Shown here piece after piece: positions 33,101-42,930 of a DNA stretch of 64,000 nucleotides. Each line of letters opens with the position of its first letter. Within the stretch, counting starts at the first letter, position 1. Source of the stretch: Venturia oleaginea (taxonomy: Eukaryota; Ascomycota; Dothideomycetes; Venturiales; Venturiaceae); assembly GCA_013176395.1 (NCBI GenBank), contig JABMLP010000001.1, positions 682,001-746,000 of the forward strand, read 5' to 3'. The notes under the pieces were generated by a model. That model made no database searches. It saw nothing but the letters and a program-made list of their open reading frames with translations, and was not told the DNA's origin. A program made the translations under genes and the position numbers.

Positions 33101-33462
33101 ATGCTCTCACTACTTAACCTCTTACCAGTCGTCCTCGCCGCCGTACAGCAAGTCTCTTGATCTACTACAGAAGATACAGGAGCTATGTCAGGTGGACATT
33201 ATGAGTGGACTTGCGGAGCTTGTGGTGAACCTAATACCATCAGACAACTCGTACGTCATAAAAAATATTCTAGGCTATATAATTACCCATCTCGAGCATC
33301 GAGTACAAAAACTCTCAGGCTAATTGAATGTTATAGTGGCCATCTTGTGGCTCTTCCAAACCAGATAGAAAACCGTGCTCGACTATGTGCTTTCCCGAAG
33401 ATACCGGTAAAGATAGTTGCTGCGTATATTCCACCTCTCCAAGCTTGTGGGGGCCGTGCTAA
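33101..33462 (+). pseudogene. small cysteine-rich secreted protein gene with a premature stop
   Basis: Frame from the ATG at 33101 starts with a signal-peptide-like segment (MLSLLNLLPVVLAAVQ) and meets a TGA at 33158-33160. The same frame then stays open to a GTACGT donor at 33251. A TATAG acceptor at 33335-33336 (intron 86 nt) continues it to a TAA at 33460-33462. The mature part would be about 70 residues with eight cysteines, including CGAC and CC pairs, the build of small secreted fungal proteins. I recognise no family. The TGA is one substitution from CGA, and no plausible intron removes it. Alternatives: an ATG at 33185 starts a shorter protein without a signal, or the stop is an allele-specific mutation. 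Confidence 0.5.
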
Positions 33463-35373
33463 TGTATTCGTAATACGCCTGGTGTGGAACTTGTTCCGGG
33501 AAAGTCTGTGAGAAATAACTATCGAAAAGGACACTATCTCGAGACGACTTTGGCTGGATGATGGGTCTGTTTGCAGTCTTTAGGAAGGCGAAGGTCGACG
33601 GGCGAGGATATTGCGTCAGACGAAAGAGAAGTAACAGACTTACTTGGTCGTGCCATGCATCTAGTCTTATTTGCAGTTTAGTCTGCTCAATGATATAATC
33701 CAAGTCGGTTTGAAGTGCTTTGCGAACGAATCTGATGCAGGTATCTGAAATTTCGAAAAGTTGACGTCGAGAATCGGCCAGGCTTTATGGGGGAGAATTG
33801 TTCTTAGACGTCGTCGAGTGTATTTGGGGAGTCATTCTGCCAATAAGAGTACAGAGTGTGTTCAATCGTGAGAACATCGGCACGATGTGGATTTTCATGT
33901 TTATGAGATCTTTGGACGAGAAATTCGACCCTTAGCTTGAGGTTGTATCGCTGTCACGAACGTGTGCAGCTAGAACATTGAAACCATTCTCAACGTGAAG
34001 CATGGAAGAGTTATTGTTGCCTTTGACGTGCACGTGAATAAGAGGCAGCAGACTAGTGGTACTAAGCTCGAGTTGGGATGCGCCTGAATCCGAGCGGACA
34101 GGCTCTCGATGACTCTGTTCCGCTCCTGTTGGACCTCGGGATTGGCATTGCAATACAAGTCTGATCCAGAACTCCGAACCTGACTCTTGTTGTCCGTCTA
34201 ACATGGTGTTAAGATTTTGCTGAAAGAGATCGAGGCCGCGGTCATGAAAAAATAACGCTGGCGAATTTGCGTAGGAGGAAGATATATCGTGATCAGGCTG
34301 AGTTGAGGCTGTCCGTGTAGTGCTGTACTCGCAGGTCCGGCCTCCCAGCGCACAGTGTCGACATTGAGGCTTCGCCTTATCACATCTGACTCTACGAGCC
34401 TTGCAAGTGGTGCATCAAGTTCGGACTTTGGACGTGCAGGGGGGTTCGTTAAGTACTTCATATCCGAACCAAATCCGCGAGACCAAAACCTGATAAAGAT
34501 ATAGGAACTAATAATCCTTTTACTAAGGAAAAGGCCTACGAATCTATTTAGAAGTAGTAAAACTCCTGGCGAAATCTGTTCTCGATGTTTCCAGGAACTA
34601 AACGCTATCGGACTTTGGTCCGGTATGTGGTATTTAGTCCACCCATCTGTACTCTCTCGAGTTCTCTTCGGCATGAGGTCCAGTCCACGGGTCATTGTAT
34701 GCTCTTGCTCAAATCGTGGGCTTGTTGCTCAGGATATTGCGGGGAGGTGTGAATGGAGGACATTAGGCAACAAGAAGAGTACATATCGAGGATGGATAGA
34801 TAAGTGGGATATTTTTTCGCAGGCGGACGGAACGGCTGAAGAAATGGTAGGCGCTAGCACTCGAGTCCATCCGTGTGAGCTGGGAATCCTCTAGAAAAAT
34901 CCTAGAGTCTGCTATTTCACTCTCTCATCAGACTTCCCGAGCTCTTTCGCTCTGCCATAACTTGCAAAAGACAAAGGCATGATTGAACAAACAAATCCCA
35001 AGCTCTTCTGGTCTATCACATTTTAAGAAACACATCACCATATTTAGCTGGAAAGAAACACTGACCAGTCCCTAAAACGCGAGAACACTAATGTTTCATC
35101 CTCCCGTTCTCCGGCTTCAAGCATGAAAATGCCCAGTTCCAAAAGATCCTCAGATGATGAAACAGTTTCAATAAGTTTCGAGGCCGATTGAAGCCTACTT
35201 GCCAACGAATGCCTCTTCCTTTCAACGCTGGACAACCCAATTCCCAAGCAACAAATAACAGACGAAAACCATGAAGTGTAAGATTGTGACAGAATCACCA
35301 CATGTGTGATAAAATATCGCACGAAGTAGCCACAAAAACCCAGCACCAAACTTCGCACACAAATCCCTCCATC
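33463..35373. other. intergenic, no gene supported
   Basis: Several minus-strand frames (34198-34695 with 165 codons, 33932-34204, 35044-35358) are open but show no recognisable domain or coherent splice chain. The right end is the 3' flank of the PEBP-like gene. Confidence 0.4.
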
Positions 35374-36385
35374 TTACGCAGTTAACCTCCTAAACCTCAC
35401 CGGCGGCGCTCCCATCGGCACAGTCGTCGCCTCAGCACACTGCGCATCAACCAGTCTAGTACTAAGCGCATTCTGATTTAAATTCCCGGGCGTCGGATTC
35501 TGCGCCCTGAAATAATTCCCCGCAATCGGTCTCGGATTCACCTTTGTCGCCTTCAAAAATCCCATAATATCAAACCCCACCCTCATTCTCTTACTCGCAT
35601 TGGGATCATTCGGATTCGTAAGGATATTCTGGTAACAGGTGGGGATGGAGAAGTTTTTTGGTTGCGCAAAGAGGACCTGGACGTAGCGGTGGGCGGGGCC
35701 AGGAGGGGGACCGGGACCGAAGTAAGCAGCTAGGCCGTCTGGTGAATTCGATGGGAAGGTTTGGTCTGTTATGCTGTTTTCTTTTGGGGCTTTGAGGAGT
35801 CGGATTGTGGGAGGGAGGCCGAGGGAGGCGGCTGCGGCGATGTCTTTTGCTGCTGGGGGTAGGGTGGAGGTTGGTGGGGCTGCTGAGGGGATACCAGCAG
35901 GTGCTAAGGGGCCTATCGTTGATGTTGGTGGTGCTCCGGGAGATTCTGCTTGTGGGACTATGGGAGGCGCTGCAGGCGCTTGTTGTGCGGCTGCTTGTTC
36001 CATTATGAGGTCTGGCTGAAACCAGTGGAGCACTGTTGTCGCGACGTCTCTTTGAATAACATCGATGTCGATCATAAAGACCATAAATCTTCGGTCTGGA
36101 ACCATCTCCCCATTAGGTCCAACCAGCATCGCGGACGGAATCGTAACAACCGGCTCACTTGCTACTTCTATTATTGTTGTTAGCAGTGTCTAATGACTCC
36201 ATCGCTGAAGCAAACTTACGTCCAAGACTTCCCACTGCACTCCCAGGCGGATCAATGTTGACTGAATTAAATTGCACCCCCAGCTTCACTAAAGTGCCAG
36301 GCATGAAATCCATTGGCGTCTGCGCACAAACATTAAAATTATAAAGTAGTGAGGCCGCCAGGGCCGCTCGCCGAAAGAAAAACAT
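35374..36385 (-). CDS. secreted PEBP-like (phosphatidylethanolamine-binding family) protein
   Basis: PEBP-fold proteins bind anionic ligands; yeast Tfs1 inhibits carboxypeptidase Y and other members modulate signalling. Coding strand: exon 36385..36220, intron 36219..36168 (52 nt, GTAAGT/TAG), exon 36167..35374, giving 319 aa. Residues 1-22 (MFFFRRAALAASLLYNFNVCAQ) form a signal peptide. PEBP motifs follow: FMVFMIDIDVIQRD (DPD-type strand, here DID), LHWFQPDL, HRYVQVLFAQPKNF and PIAGNYFRAQNP. An Ala/Pro-rich insert of about 75 residues between LHWFQPDL and HRYVQVL is unusual in length. Ligand pocket residues are only partly conserved, so ligand and function are open. The coding strand is G-rich towards the stop. 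Confidence 0.82.
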
Positions 36386-36900
36386 CTCGAAAAAAGTGCC
36401 AGCGCGAGAAAAGAAAGAGAGCAACGAAAATTCCCAGAGAGAAGCAATGGGTAGAAGCCAGTCGACCAGAAATCCCAATCTAAAGCCTCGAGGCAACTAT
36501 GAGCTTATATGTAGATGTGGAACGCGGATGGCAAATGTTGATATATGCCGGAAGGTCTGAAACGAGATTCCGACATCTTGATGTCGCGGCGAAAAGAAAG
36601 CATCGCGAAGCCGACGATGGAGAATGAAGTTTCAGAAACAAAAAATTTGGCCTGGAAGTAACATCGATCGTTAGATTCGTGGCTATTCCAGTCGCGAAAC
36701 ATTCAGCCAGTACAGACCAGGACTTGAAACATTATGTGAATATTTGATAAAGGCAGTGCTGGCGATCAAAACATAACTTAGACCAAATATTGAAACCCTG
36801 AAAGCTGATATAGGTAGCCAGAAAAAAGGAAGATCGAGGTTGTGAAGGGGAATATGAGATGCCTGAATGCGCCATCTCCATATTGTACACGACATCAGGC
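36386..36900. other. intergenic between two minus-strand genes
   Basis: Probable promoter of the PEBP-like gene plus 3' flank of the spermidine-synthase-like gene. I see no extra feature. Confidence 0.5.
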
Positions 36901-38620
36901 TCACCAATTTTCCCAGATCGCGTCTGGCAACACAGTTCTCATAATCTTCCAATGGCGAATTGCAGCCTCTCTGTGATATTTCTCGATCTTGGCCTCCTCG
37001 CCTCTCCTGAGAATTTCTTGAGCTTTCCACTTGACTTCGCCATGAATATCAGCCATGTGAATCTCCAGGTTTTCTGCAGGCGGAATGAATTCTCTCCGTG
37101 ACAGACTTCCCATCCAATCAGCTCGAGTCGGTTTGCGGAAGGTTAGCGGCTTATCAATGCTCTTGGTGCAGAACACGACCATGTTTACGAATGTGTTGTT
37201 TGGTTCGTCCTCGGACTCTGGACTGTCCCGGAAGATGCGACACGTGGGGAAGACTGTGTGGATTGTATCAAGGATGATTTTTGGTGGTGGCATGGTGAGA
37301 TCGCCGGCGTAGTTCTATTTCTTTCAGTTTGTGGTCTCCAGTTATTTATAGCGGGACACTTACTATAGCCACGACACCATCATCTTTCAACAATCCATCT
37401 AAGCCCTGTAAAAACTCCAGCGTGAACAGAGCAGTAGGCTCAGCACCACCAGTGAAGACATCATGAACGATGTAGTCATAACTTTTTGGATGATCGATTG
37501 ATTCTGCGCCCACAAATCCAACAGCATCCTCGATCGCGGCAGTATGGTTCCCAGGCAAATCAAAGTACTTCATAGCGAAGTGATGCACGACTGGATCCAA
37601 TTCGACGATTGTAGTGTTGATACCGTGCTTGATGAAAGCAGTTGGGGAGGTGCCTATGCCCAGGCCAATAAACAACGCGTTTTTCTCCACATCTGGTTTC
37701 GCAGAAATGCCTTCGACAAGTCGCACTGACTCCAGCATGGTGAATACAGAGTAGATCGACTCTCTTCCTGTCTGTCCTTGCTTTGCTCGTGAATCGCTGA
37801 CCAGCCAGTCTCCTCCAAGAAGACTATGGTCGCATCGCAAGACACGATACTCGTTTTCATGGCTTTCAAGTACCGAAATATAGCCAGTCAGGGAGTCCAT
37901 GCGATCCAGAATAGTGAAGTTGTTAGCATTCAAGGTTCTGTTGAGGACTTTGAATCCGGCGTTGGAATAGTAATGCGGGTTTGCATACATCGTGTGAAGA
38001 ATTGCTGGTATAACGGCCAGAAGATAGGGTGCTTTTGATAGAGCAGCATAGAGTGATGCAATAAGTAATTGCAGCCCGGATCGCGTAAAGAAGTCGTTCG
38101 TGCCAATTATCTGGGGCAAAGCGCTGGTCGAAAGTGATTCTGCGAGAAAGAAGCCGGTGTAAGATAGTGTGGGTGCGATTCCTAGACTGCTGAGATTCAG
38201 ATCTTCGAGCACAAAACAAGTCGCCACGCAGGCCATGAATAGGATTGGGTAGTAGGTGATTAATTCCATTAGCAACGGCCCATACTCAGGGCCGAATTTG
38301 GCACTGTATGGAAACAGCAGCCACTGGATCAATGGCACATAGTAGGCTAAGACGGGTATGAATTGTCGCAGGTCTCGACGAAAGTAGTTCTTTATGGATG
38401 TATTGCCAGCCATCAAGCCAAGCAAGACGGTGATTGATACACCCGGCCGGTGAAATGCTGCTGCTGGGATGGATCCATATGCAGGGGAAAGATTTGCTTG
38501 GGAGACTGGTGAGGCGAATGCTGCAAGGCCCATGAAGCTGGCGGCCAGGGCAATGGTCTTCCACTGAGCTCTTGTGGGCTTCTTCGTTGATGTTCGCTGA
38601 CCATTCGATTTTGGAGGCAT
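36901..38620 (-). CDS. membrane protein with spermidine-synthase-like methyltransferase fold
   Basis: Coding strand: exon 38620..37364, intron 37363..37315 (49 nt), exon 37314..36901, giving 556 aa. The N-terminal half has about eight hydrophobic helices (first at TIALAASFMGLAAFASPV). The C-terminal half has a Rossmann-type spermidine/spermine synthase domain: GLGIGTSPTAFIKHG, an acidic strand end IVELDPVVHHFA, and DYIVHDVFTGG. The usual nucleotide-loop GGGDGG is replaced by GLGIGTS, and the aminopropyltransferase gatekeeping residues are not evident. True spermidine synthase activity is therefore doubtful and another SAM- or dcSAM-related role is possible. This membrane-plus-synthase architecture recurs in ascomycetes. 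The start at 38620 is chosen because MPPKSNGQR begins the basic cytosolic leader. It is divergent from the CCDC97-like gene. Confidence 0.8.
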
Positions 38621-38992
38621 TTTGTGATGACCTAAATCAAAGATATGAAGTATGAGATATCTTCCAACACTGGTGATGTCGACGGCCAAGCTCTTTGATT
38701 GTGGAAGTATGTATTCTCAAGGCTTGCAGAAAAAGGAAGAAATATTGTCAAAAATGGGAAGCAGAAAGAGACTCATCTCATCATGATCGGGGTATCTGAA
38801 AGCTGTTGTAGAGTGAAACTGGACCTGAAACACGCTCGCGATCATCTCGGCGCGTCTGAATGTGGCGTTCGCAATACTATGTACTATGTACAGGTGTGGC
38901 GTAAACATTGTCATCATCTCCAACAACTGGGGAACTCTTCGTTCTTCCACAACACAGCCATGCCGTACTTCCACCAAAGAGCAGTAACCATC
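38621..38992. promoter_or_regulatory. 372-bp divergent promoter
   Basis: Separates the start codons of the minus-strand spermidine-synthase-like gene and the plus-strand CCDC97-like gene, so both must be driven from it. No specific operator was recognised. Confidence 0.5.
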
Positions 38993-39595
38993 ATGGACAT
39001 CGACCCTCCCGTTTCTCAGCCGGAGCAATCAGTCACACACCAGGGAGACCAGCAGCCCATCCCCGACCACATCCGCATCAAGAACCGCCGGAAACGATAT
39101 CTGGATCTGCACCCGGACTACTTCAATTCGTCTCTTGAGCTCGCAGATCCGCTTCTGTATGACAGACTTGTCCGTCGCTTTCAGACTCCCGCCGAACGGG
39201 AAGCCGAGGGCAGGAACAAAGGATACAGTGGTGTGCTGGAGGCTGATCTGAGGCGTTCAGAAGCGAAGCTTCAAGCACTTGCGAATCCGGATCCAAATGC
39301 TACTTTTAGCTATGTACGAGGGCCGGACGGTGAGATAAAACCTGAAGAACAGGAGGATGTACCTATCGACAAGGATGAAGGCTATGCAAGGTGGAAGTAT
39401 GAGATGGAGCTGCGATTCATGCGAGGAGACGACCATGACTTCGACTATGTTGACGTGGACGAGAGCGAGGAATATGATGATATAGCAGAAGAGGATCGAG
39501 CTAGGCAGGAGGATTACTTTCGACAGGAAGAACCAACCTTCATTCTCGAAGATGGGAAACACCCCGAAGGCGAAACTGGCATTCTTGATTACTGA
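38993..39595 (+). CDS. CCDC97-like domain protein
   Basis: 200-aa single-exon protein. After MDIDPPVSQ come the family blocks IRIKNRRKRYLDLHPDYF, LADPLLYDRLVRRFQTPAER and GYSGVLEADLRRSEAK, then FMRGDDHDFDYVDVDESEEY and a very acidic C-terminus. These match the fungal CCDC97 (formerly DUF2052) family; the human member associates with the SF3B splicing complex, so a splicing-related nuclear role is inferred, not shown. The start at 38993 is preferred because the MDIDPP leader is typical; an in-frame ATG at 38960 would add 11 residues. Confidence 0.85.
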   Translation: MDIDPPVSQPEQSVTHQGDQQPIPDHIRIKNRRKRYLDLHPDYFNSSLELADPLLYDRLVRRFQTPAEREAEGRNKGYSGVLEADLRRSEAKLQALANPDPNATFSYVRGPDGEIKPEEQEDVPIDKDEGYARWKYEMELRFMRGDDHDFDYVDVDESEEYDDIAEEDRARQEDYFRQEEPTFILEDGKHPEGETGILDY

Positions 39596-39652
39596 GCCAC
39601 AATCGGCTCATCCATCCAATGTCCACAAGTACCATTTCGAACCAGGATATAA

Positions 39653-40654
39653 CTGGGGCAGAGATCTTTGTCTATCGCAATCGATCCACCAGGTGTACAG
39701 GAGTACGGAGGAGAAACCATAATACGTTTTTCAGAACGACCAGAAGGCCACCTCTTGTTGAACAGCAAATCACGTAAGAGGTGCTCCGACTGGTTTCAAC
39801 CACGCGGAGAATGGGGGTTATACGGTTCTAGTGGGCCAGCGAACACCCTGTCAGGATTCGATCAACTCACCCAAGATTACTTTCCGATTTACAACTACTG
39901 CATGAGCGGATTCATTGAACAAGAGCATGTGATATGGCTGCTGCATAGGGATATGAGCTCCTACTCTTCGGGTTTAGCGCCTTGTATGGCCATTTGTCCC
40001 GAGGGCGAGGAACGAAGTCGCAAGTGCAGTTATGCAGGGCCTATCATCAACACGGAGATGACTACCAACTTTGTTGGTCATTACAGCAATCAAAACTGGT
40101 CCTGGATCTTTGACCTCTGGGAATTTGATGACATCCCCAATGGATACAAATCAGCAGTCAAGGAGTACAAGACTATGTTCTGCTTGGTGCTCGGTAATAA
40201 TCCATGTCTGAACGGACAACATCATGGTCTTTTTCTGGGGGAGATTGGAGCAGACTATTTACGTTTTCGTGAGCTTGTGGACGACGACGACGAAACCCTA
40301 TGGGCTGTTACAGTCATACATGCCGAGCATTTGGCCAATGTTGCAGTTCGAGCAAACTATCATGGTTTTCTTCCTGCCATCGCTTTTCAGGCGGTCTCTG
40401 CTCTCATGGATCTCCCCAAAATCTGGGAGGCCATTGCTGAGGAACCACGTTGGTGGATCCGGTTTGCAGTACTTGTACACGCTGATTTGATCTACGCGGA
40501 AAGCATTCGATATCTGGTCGGTAACTGCTGTTTAACTTGCGACGAGTTGCCCAACTGCACAGACTTTAACATCAGCGAGCTTCCTATGAAATTCTACAGC
40601 ATCGCAAGCCGTTGGCAGAAAACAATCTCAGAATTCGACGAGAGCTGGATCTGA
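39653..40654 (+). CDS. uncharacterised protein, possibly BTB/POZ-like, incomplete 5' end
   Basis: The frame is open from just after a TAA near 39650 to the TGA at 40654, but its first ATG is only at 39902, so a 5' exon or an original start seems to be missing. Its N-terminal part (ETIIRFSERPEGHLLLNSKS) loosely resembles the start of fungal BTB/POZ proteins. The region AVTVIHAEHLANVAVRANYH and the later KIWEAIAEEPRWW resemble the helical part that follows BTB domains in large families of uncharacterised fungal proteins. The C-terminus has Cys-rich CCLTCDELPNC. The assignment is tentative; a degenerate copy is equally possible. No splice partner was found. Confidence 0.4.
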   Translation: MGQRSLSIAIDPPGVQEYGGETIIRFSERPEGHLLLNSKSRKRCSDWFQPRGEWGLYGSSGPANTLSGFDQLTQDYFPIYNYCMSGFIEQEHVIWLLHRDMSSYSSGLAPCMAICPEGEERSRKCSYAGPIINTEMTTNFVGHYSNQNWSWIFDLWEFDDIPNGYKSAVKEYKTMFCLVLGNNPCLNGQHHGLFLGEIGADYLRFRELVDDDDETLWAVTVIHAEHLANVAVRANYHGFLPAIAFQAVSALMDLPKIWEAIAEEPRWWIRFAVLVHADLIYAESIRYLVGNCCLTCDELPNCTDFNISELPMKFYSIASRWQKTISEFDESWI

Positions 40655-40764
40655 TGTCCTCCAAATTACGTTCCGCAGTCATGCAGGTAGGTCATCCCAA
40701 TCTCTATTCTCTTGTTTACTACTGTCTCGGAAGACGAATGGCCTATAGGAGATTGATATGGATC

Positions 40765-40820
40765 AATTTCTGGCAATTCCATACTAAGGCTGTCAGAAAT
40801 TCATCCATACCGATCTCGCG
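40765..40820 (+). repeat. dispersed short repeat, copy E
   Basis: AATTTCTGGCAATTCC on the left, GTCAGAAATTCATCCATACC then GATCTCGCG on the right. Confidence 0.6.
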
Positions 40821-41184
40821 TTGATCGATGTAACAAGAACCTAGAATGTAAAGATCCGATAGTAGTAAGGTGGAACTGGCTGACGCTCGTGACAGGATGA
40901 TCGCACCAATTTCCTAGCGCAAAGCATTTTTTCGCACTGGTACAGGGATATCCACCGCAATCTTCTCGGCCTTCTATAGGAGGAGGATCCTGACGAATGG
41001 TTCTGTGAAAGCCTGGCAGATCTTCGATTTTATGGGTGAGTTCCATACATTGGCTTTTGCTTCGTTGTTGCACCCGAAAAGAATCTGTCTTGTTTCTTTA
41101 TAGAGGGTTTCAACTCTCTGGTGGTGGGAAAAATCAACATCTACGAGTGTATTCTCATATGCGAAGAAGTTTTCAAGTTAGTGA

Positions 41185-41255
41185 TCAATGCCGATAATTT
41201 TTTAAAAATGTGAAAAAAGAAGCTCGTCGGAAATTCATCCACATTGATCTCGCCT
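41185..41255 (+). repeat. dispersed short repeat, copy F
   Basis: GATCAATGCCGATAATTTTT on the left and GTCGGAAATTCATCCACATT then GATCTCGCC on the right. The right half is nearly identical to copy E 0.4 kb upstream; the middle is A-rich and longer. Confidence 0.55.
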
Positions 41256-41376
41256 CAAGAGAGTTGAAAATGGATGTGGTGTTCGGTTCAGGGCCTTGTA
41301 TTAACGGTATCGCTGCGATTCTGCGTATTCTTCTCGAATCATAGCTAACAGCCTACTAGTGTTTGCACAAGAATTC

Positions 41377-41913
41377 ATGATGCTGCAAAGAATCCCTCCA
41401 TCCACGTCTCCAGTGACAGCCCTGGCCTACGACTCTCACCATGGTTCGAATTCCACCTCGGCACAACACCAGCGGAAGATATCATCAGTGACCCAAGCCC
41501 GGAGTCGAGGGAACCAAAGAGAATCAAGCTTTCTTGCTTGCCGAGTCGGGGCAGCAAAAGATTGGCAGCTATTTCTCAGGAGACACAGCCTTCCACCTTT
41601 GGCCGAGACGAGTCGAACATCCGCGACTTCGTGCCGACGATGGAGGAGGAACCTTAAAGCGAGGCTTTTGAAGTTGCTTAAGGAGGCGAAGTCTTTGGTG
41701 GATGTTGCTATGCGACAGGCTTCATTTGGTTTGAAGGCTAGGCGGCCTAAGAAGCCGGTTAGAGGGAAGGTCGAGTTTTGGACGAATTGTTTGCTGGAAC
41801 CTAGTGATGTGCCGTGGTATGAACTCGGACCAGTTTATGCACCTGTGGTTTGGGGAGAGGGAGAGGTTGTACCCTTGGTTAAGAGGGAATGGGGTAACAG
41901 AACTTTCATCTAG
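41377..41913 (+). CDS. hypothetical basic protein
   Basis: 178 codons from the ATG at 41377. No domain is recognised. The middle is rich in Arg/Lys and the end reads WYELGPVYAPVVWGEGEVVP. The coding strand becomes G-rich over the last 250 nt, the pattern of the better-supported genes here, which slightly favours a real gene. It could also be a 3' exon of the preceding ORF's gene. Confidence is low. Confidence 0.35.
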   Translation: MMLQRIPPSTSPVTALAYDSHHGSNSTSAQHQRKISSVTQARSRGNQRESSFLACRVGAAKDWQLFLRRHSLPPLAETSRTSATSCRRWRRNLKARLLKLLKEAKSLVDVAMRQASFGLKARRPKKPVRGKVEFWTNCLLEPSDVPWYELGPVYAPVVWGEGEVVPLVKREWGNRTFI

Positions 41914-42182
41914 AGCGTTGCCTGATATCTGATTGGATTTACAAGTCGATGGATGTTTCCTGCCTCAAGGCTGAATACAGGCTCGTTCTTTGATAGGCTG
42001 ACAGCGAACCCCTGCTCACTTCAATCCATCCCACTGCACCCCAGTTTCCATCCCAGTTCGCACCCGTCGTGCCACCCATGTCTCACTGCACAATGACGTC
42101 TTGTTCAGAATTCGCGTCACCTGCAATCCTGCTTGAATCATGTATTTACGTATATCTTCCCTACGCCATCTTAACAACCATT

Positions 42183-42668
42183 ATGACAACCAAATCAAAA
42201 TCCGAATTCAACCCTGAACAACTCAGCAACGCGCAAAGACACAGAAACCTCCAACCCAACCCAACCACAACATCCAAAATGACCACCAAAAAATCAAAAG
42301 CCCTAGGCGCGACCGAAATCCCCCTCCTCTTCACAATCTCCAATTCAAACCGCCACGACCTCCTCATCACCTCCACTTTAACATCCTACACCGACCTAAC
42401 CACCGAAATCGCCACCCTCGCCTCCACATCACCAAACTGCGAGGAATTCATGGCAAGGTATAAGAAGAAGGGTGGGGAGGAGAAGGTGAAGAGTATGAAG
42501 GTGAAATGGGGTGTTAGTACGGGACGGGATGCGATTTGGCCTAAAGCGACGGTTGTGACGGAGGAGAATTTGGAGGCGTGTTTGTTGATGATGGAGAGGG
42601 GGGGTGGGGTTGGGAGGGATGTTTTGGAGGTTGTGCTTGAGGGGGTTAGTGAGGAGGAGGGGAATTAG
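42183..42668 (+). CDS. small conserved-looking hypothetical protein
   Basis: 161 aa from the ATG at 42183; a second in-frame ATG at 42279 is also plausible. After a Thr/Lys/Asn-rich leader comes a compact domain: EIPLLFTISNSNRHDLLITS, CEEFMARYKKKGG, KVKWGVSTGRDAIWPKATVV and NLEACLLMMERGGG. I do not recognise the family. Nucleotide composition is extreme: by hand count 42241-42420 has 78 C and 14 G on the coding strand, while 42541-42660 has 6 C and 61 G. The gene converges with the Inp54-like gene across 262 bp. Confidence 0.55.
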   Translation: MTTKSKSEFNPEQLSNAQRHRNLQPNPTTTSKMTTKKSKALGATEIPLLFTISNSNRHDLLITSTLTSYTDLTTEIATLASTSPNCEEFMARYKKKGGEEKVKSMKVKWGVSTGRDAIWPKATVVTEENLEACLLMMERGGGVGRDVLEVVLEGVSEEEGN

Positions 42669-42930
42669 GGATGGTGGGATGTTGAATGAGTTTGGATATG
42701 TTTTGAGTGTATGATTATGAGGATGGTTTTTTGCGATGGAATGGACGCGGGATGGGGGTTTTGCGTGTACTTGTTTGAATTCAAGTTGATAAAAACCAAG
42801 TCAGGTCTACAAAATTCCAGGCAACTTCAAAAACTTATCTTGCTCGAGGTTTTGCGAGATCGGCCTGCGTTTGGAGATGCTCGATTGGATTTGAAGTATA
42901 TACAATTCCCATGTCGTTTCAGTCGTCTCT

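Larger units (their letters stand above)
40655..41376. other. intergenic with two dispersed repeat copies
   Basis: Carries copies E (40765-40820) and F (41185-41255) of the short repeat within 0.5 kb. Otherwise no feature is seen. Confidence 0.5.

Noticed and set aside
33143..33170. 28-nt intron that would remove the TGA of the cysteine-rich gene
   Set aside because: Far below the usual minimum intron length and it would also shift the frame, so it cannot rescue the gene.
33932..34695. 165- and 90-codon minus-strand frames
   Set aside because: No recognisable domain, no coherent splice chain, and residue composition like shadow frames.
41440..41470. GGTTCGAATTCC resembling a tRNA B-box
   Set aside because: No matching A-box, acceptor stem or anticodon arm could be folded around it.
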